Part shown: positions 59,055-64,000 of the stretch, piece after piece | Position numbering within the stretch: the first letter of the stretch is position 1 | Layout of the letters: each line of letters begins with the position of its first letter | NCBI RefSeq assembly: GCF_024105665.1 | Contig: NZ_JAAAMK010000010.1 | Span: 1 to 64,000 of the forward strand | Length of the DNA: 64,000 bases | Direction of reading: 5' to 3' | From: Aliihoeflea aestuarii | GTDB lineage: Bacteria; Pseudomonadota; Alphaproteobacteria; Rhizobiales; Rhizobiaceae | Position numbers and translations under genes: made by a program | Notes under the pieces: model-generated | What the model was told of the DNA's origin: nothing | The model's input: only the letters and a program-made list of their open reading frames with translations | The model's database searches: none

Positions 59055-59682
59055 CCGGCAGTTGCGTTTCGGGCCCGCCGCTCTCGTCGCAGCAACGCTG
59101 GCTCTTGCCGCTTGCGGCGATGAATCCGGACAGGACGACAAGCCGTTCGATTTCTACGTGCTCTCGCTCTCATGGTCGCCGAGCTATTGCGCGGCGGAAG
59201 GCACGCGGGCTGACCGCCAGCAATGCGATCAGGATCTGGGTTTCGTCGTTCACGGGCTTTGGCCGCAATTCGAGACCGGCTGGCCGGAATATTGCGACGA
59301 TGACGCGCCCCGCCCATCGCGACGACAGGTCGACGACATCGACGATGTGATCCCGTCTGACGGGCTGATCCGCCACCAATGGCGCAAGCACGGCACCTGT
59401 ACCGGTCTCGACATCGACGCTTATTTCGATGCGACGCGCGCGGCGCTCGACGCCGTCGCCCTTCCCCGACTGTCGCAGGACCGGCTGCCGGCCGCCTCAA
59501 TCCGCAGCGTGTTTCTCGACGCAAATCCCGGACTGCCGGAAGACGGCCTCGCCGTGACATGTTCCGACGGGCTTTTGCGGGAGGTTCGGCTGTGCATGAC
59601 GACGGAGCTGGCGTTTCGGTCCTGTCCCGAAGTCGCGCAACGGTCGTGCCGCCAGTCCGACCTTCGAATTCCGCGCATGTGA
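59026..59682 (+). CDS. Ribonuclease T2 family lipoprotein
   Basis: RNase T2 cleaves single-stranded RNA in the periplasm. The 218-residue protein from ATG 59026 (GGAAGG just upstream) has a lipobox LALAAC (Cys30), so it is predicted to be lipid-anchored. CAS1 is GFVVHGLWPQ (His76) and CAS2 is RHQWRKHGTC (His117, Lys121, His122). The usual glutamate of CAS2 (HEW) is Gln118 here. Four or more cysteines suggest disulfides. Start overlaps the previous gene by 29 bases. Confidence 0.9.
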   Translation: MAGTAASCADRQLRFGPAALVAATLALAACGDESGQDDKPFDFYVLSLSWSPSYCAAEGTRADRQQCDQDLGFVVHGLWPQFETGWPEYCDDDAPRPSRRQVDDIDDVIPSDGLIRHQWRKHGTCTGLDIDAYFDATRAALDAVALPRLSQDRLPAASIRSVFLDANPGLPEDGLAVTCSDGLLREVRLCMTTELAFRSCPEVAQRSCRQSDLRIPRM

Positions 59683-59751
59683 CCGCATGGCGATTGCCGC
59701 TTCGCCATTGCTCGCATAGCTTGTCGCCAACTGATCCACCGGAGGACTTAA

Positions 59752-60348
59752 ATGCCGAGACTGCTCTATTCGCCCGCTTCCCCCTACAGCGCAAAAGTTC
59801 GGATGGCGGCCATCCATACCGGCTATGCGGTCAGCGCCGAAACCGTCGACACGAATGCCGATCCCGACGATCTCATCAAAGCCAATCCGCTCGGCAAGAT
59901 TCCCTGTCTCATCACGGATGACGGTCAGGGAATTTTCGACAGCCGCGTGATCATGCAGCATATCGGGCGGGAGACGGGCAATATTCTTTATCCGCGCAAC
60001 GCAGCCAAGCGGCTCGAGGCCGAGCGTCTCGAAGCGATCACGGACGGCATCTGCGACTGTCTTCTGGCCCATGTCTATGAGCGCCGGTTCCGGCCGGAGG
60101 AAAAAATCCACCTTCCCTGGCTCGAACGCCAATGGTCGAAGGTGACGCGCGCGCTCGACGAGTTGAACGAAAACCCGCCGAAACTGACGAAGAAGACGAC
60201 GGGCGGGCACATCGCGCTGCGCGCGACGCTCGGCTATCTGGCGCTGCGCTTCGACGGACAGTGGGAGCGTGGGCGCTCAAAGCTGACGCGCTGGGCCAAG
60301 CGTTTCGACGAACGCTTTCCCGAACTCGTCGAGGCACTTCCGAAATAA
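59752..60348 (+). CDS. Glutathione S-transferase family protein
   Basis: The 198-residue protein has an N-terminal thioredoxin-like domain, MPRLLYSPASPYSAKVRMAA, LIKANPLGKIPCLITDDGQG (the cis-Pro loop) and IFDSRVIMQHIGRETGN (Ser contacting the glutathione gamma-Glu). A helical C-terminal domain follows (SKVTRALDELNENPPKL, GHIALRATLGYLALRF). The catalytic Ser is likely in the N-terminal PYS stretch. Substrate unknown. A terminator follows at 60364. Confidence 0.9.
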   Translation: MPRLLYSPASPYSAKVRMAAIHTGYAVSAETVDTNADPDDLIKANPLGKIPCLITDDGQGIFDSRVIMQHIGRETGNILYPRNAAKRLEAERLEAITDGICDCLLAHVYERRFRPEEKIHLPWLERQWSKVTRALDELNENPPKLTKKTTGGHIALRATLGYLALRFDGQWERGRSKLTRWAKRFDERFPELVEALPK

Positions 60349-60363
60349 AGCATTCAAGAAAAG

Positions 60364-60392
60364 AAAAAGGCCGGCGAAATCGCCGGCCTTTT
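60364..60392. terminator. Bidirectional terminator between GST and omp genes
   Basis: AAAAGGCCGGCG and CGCCGGCCTTTT form a strong stem around AAAT. T-runs flank both sides, so it serves the GST gene (+) and the outer membrane protein gene (-). Confidence 0.88.
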
Positions 60393-60412
60393 CCGTTCAA
60401 TCCACGAGTGGA

Positions 60413-61087
60413 TTAGAACTTCACACCAAGACCAACCGTAACGCGGTGGTTGTTGGAGTCTGCATCGAACGCCGGCAGACCCGGCAGTTCGTAGGTCTCG
60501 CTGCCGTAGTCCGTGTAGCGGTACTCGGCGCGCGCGAAGACCTGGTCGGTCAGGCGAGCGTCGACACCGGCGCCGACCGTGTAGCCGAGAGCAACGTTGG
60601 TGTCGCGCTCGGAGTAGCCCGGAGCTTCCACACCAATGCGCTGACGCTCGGCTGCAAGACCAGCCGTACCGTAGAGCAGGATGTCTTCGGTGACCGTGAC
60701 GCCGAGACGGCCGCGGATCGAGCCGTCGACAGTCGTGCGCGACGTTACGGTGCCGTCGATGCCTTCAACCGAACCGTCGAGGTTCGAGTAGTTGATGTCG
60801 GCTTCCGCACCATAAACGAGCGAGCCGTTCTGGACCTGGTAACCGCCGAAGGCGCCGCCCATCCAGCCGTCGGTGTCGATGCCGACGCCCGGAAGATCGG
60901 TCTGACCTTCGAAGCCGTAACCGGCGCTGATACCGGCATAAGGACCGGTCCAGGTGTTGACCGGAGCGATTTCCATCGGAGCAGCCGGTGCCGGCGGCTC
61001 CTGATAGACAACGTCGGCTGCGAAAGCCGGAGCCGAGATCATGGCAACGCCGAGAGCGAGAGCGGCGGGACGATAGAAATTCTTCAT
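60413..61087 (-). CDS. Outer membrane beta-barrel protein (Omp25/Omp31 family)
   Basis: The 224-residue precursor starts MKNFYRPAALALGVAMISAP with cleavage at AFAAD. The mature protein is an eight-stranded barrel: WTGPYAGISAGYGFEGQTD, WMGGAFGGYQVQNGSLVYG, DVRLTDQVFARAEYRYTD-like strand, and the terminal VTVGLGVKF with C-terminal Phe. This matches Brucella/rhizobial Omp25/Omp31/RopB surface proteins. It is monocistronic with a strong terminator and a long upstream region. Confidence 0.92.
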   Translation of the reverse strand: MKNFYRPAALALGVAMISAPAFAADVVYQEPPAPAAPMEIAPVNTWTGPYAGISAGYGFEGQTDLPGVGIDTDGWMGGAFGGYQVQNGSLVYGAEADINYSNLDGSVEGIDGTVTSRTTVDGSIRGRLGVTVTEDILLYGTAGLAAERQRIGVEAPGYSERDTNVALGYTVGAGVDARLTDQVFARAEYRYTDYGSETYELPGLPAFDADSNNHRVTVGLGVKF

Positions 61088-61464
61088 TCTTGTTACTCCT
61101 TAGCGGCGAGAACCAGAACACGGTTCCCGACTTCAAGACTGACGCTGAAACACTTACGGGAGGCAAATCGTTCCCAGCGCCGACCGAGGCGAACATCGTG
61201 CCGAAATGCGGCTGAACCCAAACTGAAAAAGGGTGATTACCCGGCTGAAAAATGGCTGGAATGTGACGTTGCAATCATGCCACACTCGCTCCGACCGGTC
61301 TTTTAAGCTACTGTTTACCATAGATTTTCACGGATCGTAAATTTTTGCAACCCGATCGCCTGCCAGGACGTTTTATAGGGTTTTGGAAAAGTAACCCTCG
61401 CCCTTCTGATCAGGCCCTTAAAGGCCTATATCCGGATGGTCTTTTCCCAAGCGATCCTGGTTGA
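61088..61464. other. Divergent control region of omp and the SDR-uvrC unit
   Basis: The 377-base gene-free region holds promoters for the omp gene (-) and the SDR/uvrC genes (+). It becomes A/T-rich between 61300 and 61400. Apart from the CtrA-like site at 61303-61317 I see no other clear element. Short open frames inside lack ribosome sites. Confidence 0.5.
61303..61317. promoter_or_regulatory. Possible CtrA box (TTAA-N7-TTTA)
   Basis: TTAA (61303-61306), seven bases, then TTTA (61314-61317) fits the alphaproteobacterial CtrA consensus TTAA-N7-TTAA with one mismatch. It is 216 bases from the omp start codon and 148 bases from the SDR start. CtrA controls omp25 in Brucella, which makes the site plausible; a chance match is also likely. 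Confidence 0.3.
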
Positions 61465-62232
61465 ATGAAGCATATCGATACAAGGGTGGCGCTTGTCACC
61501 GGTGGTGCCCGGCGCATCGGCAAGGCAATCGTGACGGATCTCGCCGCACACGGCTTCGCCGTTGCGATTCATTGCAACGGCTCACGCACCGATGCGGACG
61601 ACCTTGCGTCCGATCTGATCCGGCAAGGCGGGCGCGCGGCGGTCGTGCAAGCGGACCTCGCCGATAGAAACGCCCTGGCCGGCATATTGGCGCAGGCTCA
61701 AAAGCATCTCGGCCCGGTCCGGCTGCTCGTCAACAATGCCTCGGTCTTCGAAGACGATGCGGCGAGCGATTTCGACTGGGATGTATGGGATCGCCATTTC
61801 GCGGTGCATGTCGAAGCGCCCGCCATGCTTGTCCGCTCCTTCGCGGCGCAATTGCCGAAAGGCGATAAAGGACTTGTCGTCAATCTGATCGATCAGCGGG
61901 TCTGGGCGCTCACGCCTCGCTTCTTCTCCTACACGCTGTCGAAATCGGCTCTCTGGGCAGCGACCCGGACCCTTGCGCAAGCGCTCGGACCGGATATTCG
62001 CGTCAATGCCATCGGCCCCGGCCCGACCTTGCCCAATTCAAGACAGGACGCGCATGATTTCCAGGATCAGATCGACGCGCTTATCTTGAGACGCGGACCG
62101 GACCTTGCCGATTTCGGCGCCACGATCCGTTGGCTTTGGCAGATGGAATCGGTGACCGGCCAGATGATCGCGCTCGATGGCGGGCAGCATCTTGCCTGGG
62201 AAACGCCGGATGTGACGGGAGTTGCCGAGTGA
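61465..62232 (+). CDS. SDR oxidoreductase, pteridine-reductase-like
   Basis: The 255-residue short-chain dehydrogenase has the cofactor motif VTGGARRIG (11-19), with the Arg preceding the second Gly as in NADPH-dependent pteridine reductases. LVNNAS (88-93), D143 in [10 protein letters not shown] at the usual Ser position, and Y156-x3-K160 ([10 protein letters not shown]) follow. The Asp for Ser exchange is known from PTR1 and FolM, which reduce dihydropterins. The activity is inferred. Its stop overlaps the uvrC GTG (GTGA, 62229-62232). Confidence 0.85.
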   Translation: MKHIDTRVALVTGGARRIGKAIVTDLAAHGFAVAIHCNGSRTDADDLASDLIRQGGRAAVVQADLADRNALAGILAQAQKHLGPVRLLVNNASVFEDDAASDFDWDVWDRHFAVHVEAPAMLVRSFAAQLPKGDKGLVVNLIDQRVWALTPRFFSYTLSKSALWAATRTLAQALGPDIRVNAIGPGPTLPNSRQDAHDFQDQIDALILRRGPDLADFGATIRWLWQMESVTGQMIALDGGQHLAWETPDVTGVAE

Positions 62233-64000
62233 AACCGCCCACACCCGAAAAAGGCATTTCCTCGCTCAAGAGAGCCGAGCGGTCGGGGGGCGATGTCGCG
62301 GGCTACATGCCCAATGGCGACGAGGATGAGAACGACGGCGACGAGACCGAGGCGGAGCCGGTGCCCGCAAGCGCCGATCTCGGCATTTCGTGGGAAAGCG
62401 ACCGAGGCGACGCCGAGGGCATGGTCGGCATCGAGGTCATCCAGACACTCGTCAAGCGGCTGCCCAATGCGCCCGGCGTCTATCGCATGATCAATGCCGC
62501 CGGCGACGTGCTTTATGTCGGCAAGGCGCGCAGCCTGAAAAAGCGCGTGACGAACTATGCGCAGGGACGCGGCCATACCAACCGGATCGGCCGGATGGTG
62601 CGCGAGACGGCGCATATGGAATTCGTCGTCACCCGCACCGAGATCGAGGCGCTGCTGCTCGAAGCGAATCTGATCAAGCGCTTGCGGCCGCGCTTTAACG
62701 TTTTGATGCGGGACGATAAATCGTTCCCCTACATCCTTCTGACACGCGATCACCCTTCGCCCGGCATCTTCAAGCATCGCGGCGCGCGCTCGCGTAAGGG
62801 CGACTATTTCGGCCCCTTCGCTTCGGCCGGCGCAGTCGGGCGGACCATCAATTCGCTGCAGCGGGCCTTTCTCTTGCGCACTTGCACGGATTCGGTGTTC
62901 GAGACGCGCACGCGACCGTGCCTTCTCTACCAGATCAAGCGCTGTTCCGGTCCCTGCACCGGTGAGGTCTCCAAGGAAGACTACGAAGAACTGGTGAACG
63001 AAGCGAAGGCGTTCCTGTCGGGCAAGTCATCGAAGATTGTCGCCGAGATTTCAGGCGCCATGCAGACGGCGTCCGCCGAGCTCGATTTCGAGCGCGCCGC
63101 GATCTATCGCGACCGGCTGTCGGCGCTCAGCCATGTACAAAGCCATCAGGGCATCAACACGCAAAGCACCGAAGAGGCCGACGTTTTCGCCATCCATCAG
63201 GAAGGCGGGCAGAACTGCATCGAGGTCTTCTTCTTCCGCACCGGCCAGAACTGGGGCAACCGCGCCTATTTCCCGAGAGCCGATTCGTCGATCGAGGCAC
63301 CGGAAGTTCTGGGTGCCTTCCTCGCGCAGTTCTACGACGACAAGCCGGTGCCGCGCACGATCCTCCTGTCCCAAGGCGTCGAGGAGCAGCAATTGCTGGC
63401 CGAGGCGCTGGCGACGCGTGCAGGGCGCAAGATCACCGTGATGGTGCCGCAGCGCGGCGAGAAAAAAGACCTGACCGATCACGCGCTTCAAAATGCGCGG
63501 CAGACGCTCGGTCGCCGGCTTGCCGAAACGTCGTCGCAGGCGCGTCTGCTGGCCGGACTGGCCGAGACATTCGGGCTGGAGCGGACGCCGCGCCGCATCG
63601 AGGTGTTCGACAATTCGCACATCATGGGCACGAATGCGGTCGGCGCGATGATCGTCGCGGGGCCGGAAGGCTTCGTGAAGAACCAGTACCGCAAGTTCAA
63701 CATCCGCTCGACGGACATCACCCCCGGCGACGATTTCGGCATGATGCGCGAGGTGATGGAGCGCCGTTTCTCGCGCCTCGTGAAGGAACATGGCGTGCCC
63801 GACCGCGCGGCAGAGCCAAGCGACGCCGAGGACTTTCCAGCCTGGCCCGACCTTCTCCTGATCGATGGCGGACAAGGTCAGCTATCGGCCGTGCGCAAGA
63901 TTCTGACCGATCTCGGACTGGAAAACGCCGTCACCACCATCGGCGTCGCCAAGGGCGTCGACCGGGATGCGGGACGCGAACGCTTCTTCATCCCCGGCCG
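62229..64000 (+). CDS. uvrC: Excinuclease ABC subunit C (C-terminus beyond window)
   Basis: UvrC makes the two incisions in nucleotide excision repair. The frame is open from GTG 62229 (overlapping the SDR stop) to the window end, 590 codons. An acidic linker (about 1-65) precedes the GIY-YIG nuclease ([20 protein letters not shown]). A four-cysteine cluster follows ([22 protein letters not shown]). The UVR domain is [20 protein letters not shown], and the RNase H-like nuclease has [19 protein letters not shown]. An ATG at 62307 is an alternative start. The helix-hairpin-helix end is not in the window. Confidence 0.95.
   Translation, partial: MKPPTPEKGISSLKRAERSGGDVAGYMPNGDEDENDGDETEAEPVPASADLGISWESDRGDAEGMVGIEVIQTLVKRLPNAPGVYRMINAAGDVLYVGKARSLKKRVTNYAQGRGHTNRIGRMVRETAHMEFVVTRTEIEALLLEANLIKRLRPRFNVLMRDDKSFPYILLTRDHPSPGIFKHRGARSRKGDYFGPFASAGAVGRTINSLQRAFLLRTCTDSVFETRTRPCLLYQIKRCSGPCTGEVSKEDYEELVNEAKAFLSGKSSKIVAEISGAMQTASAELDFERAAIYRDRLSALSHVQSHQGINTQSTEEADVFAIHQEGGQNCIEVFFFRTGQNWGNRAYFPRADSSIEAPEVLGAFLAQFYDDKPVPRTILLSQGVEEQQLLAEALATRAGRKITVMVPQRGEKKDLTDHALQNARQTLGRRLAETSSQARLLAGLAETFGLERTPRRIEVFDNSHIMGTNAVGAMIVAGPEGFVKNQYRKFNIRSTDITPGDDFGMMREVMERRFSRLVKEHGVPDRAAEPSDAEDFPAWPDLLLIDGGQGQLSAVRKILTDLGLENAVTTIGVAKGVDRDAGRERFFIPG

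Overview
The window is a high-GC, gene-dense piece of an alphaproteobacterial chromosome, most likely order Hyphomicrobiales (Rhizobiales), Phyllobacteriaceae or Rhizobiaceae-like. Pointers are the aapJQMP general amino-acid transporter, the LdtR/L,D-transpeptidase pair, a Mg-type HemB lacking the zinc cysteines, the DUF177-plsX-fabH-ihfA-merR run, an Omp25/31-type porin-like protein and rhizobial palindromic intergenic repeats. No plasmid or phage module, rRNA operon or CRISPR array is visible.

Layout. 1-660: the end of an IS481-family insertion sequence, a gene-poor stretch and a 31-residue membrane peptide. 667-5478 (minus): membrane-anchored DUF883-like protein, MerR regulator, ihfA, fabH, plsX, DUF177 and cytochrome bc1 chaperone, i.e. 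the phospholipid/fatty-acid initiation cluster. 5598-8334: bamE (+) convergent with the H+-pyrophosphatase hppA (-). 8492-13415 (minus): nrdR-ribD-ribE, two small membrane proteins, ribH-nusB, with glyA upstream of them. 13584-20818: L,D-transpeptidase, its regulator LdtR, hemB, an RDD protein, the N-degron transferase bpt, a HerA-like ATPase and a flavin-binding split-barrel protein. 21052-25029 (+): sulfate uptake sbp, cysT, cysW, cysA, with a palindromic repeat inserted after sbp. 25123-34650: DEAD-box helicase, two repeat copies, PepSY protein, parC, an unknown periplasmic protein, a DUF922 protease coupled to pyroglutamyl peptidase, aspS and an SH3 protein. 34840-41920: MFS transporter, RNase D, an orphan DnaB-like ATPase, ppx and ppk.

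42060-50402: NDUFS6-like zinc protein, FAD monooxygenase, GNAT, aapPMQJ, metC, tRNA-Pro(UGG), an NDUFS4-like complex I protein and tRNA-Arg(UCU). 50403-51103 holds a broken small membrane gene and a small rhizobial-type protein. 51167-54907: hdaA and an AI-2E family permease diverging from purM-purN. 54964-55520 is a ParD/ParE toxin-antitoxin pair with its own palindromic operator. 55512-64000: molybdopterin oxidoreductase, rlmJ, a secreted cysteine protein overlapping an RNase T2 lipoprotein, a GST, an Omp25/31-like protein, a pteridine-reductase-like SDR and the first 590 codons of uvrC.

Most of the window is core metabolism and housekeeping. I do not see a clear new defence or secretion system. 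The items most worth a second look are the overlapping secreted-protein/RNase T2 pair, the orphan DnaB-like ATPase, the hairpin-presented ribosome binding site of the first microprotein, the decayed gene behind tRNA-Arg, the ParDE pair and the microproteins interleaved with riboflavin genes. Many long open frames on the opposite strand of real genes are GC-bias shadows and were left out.
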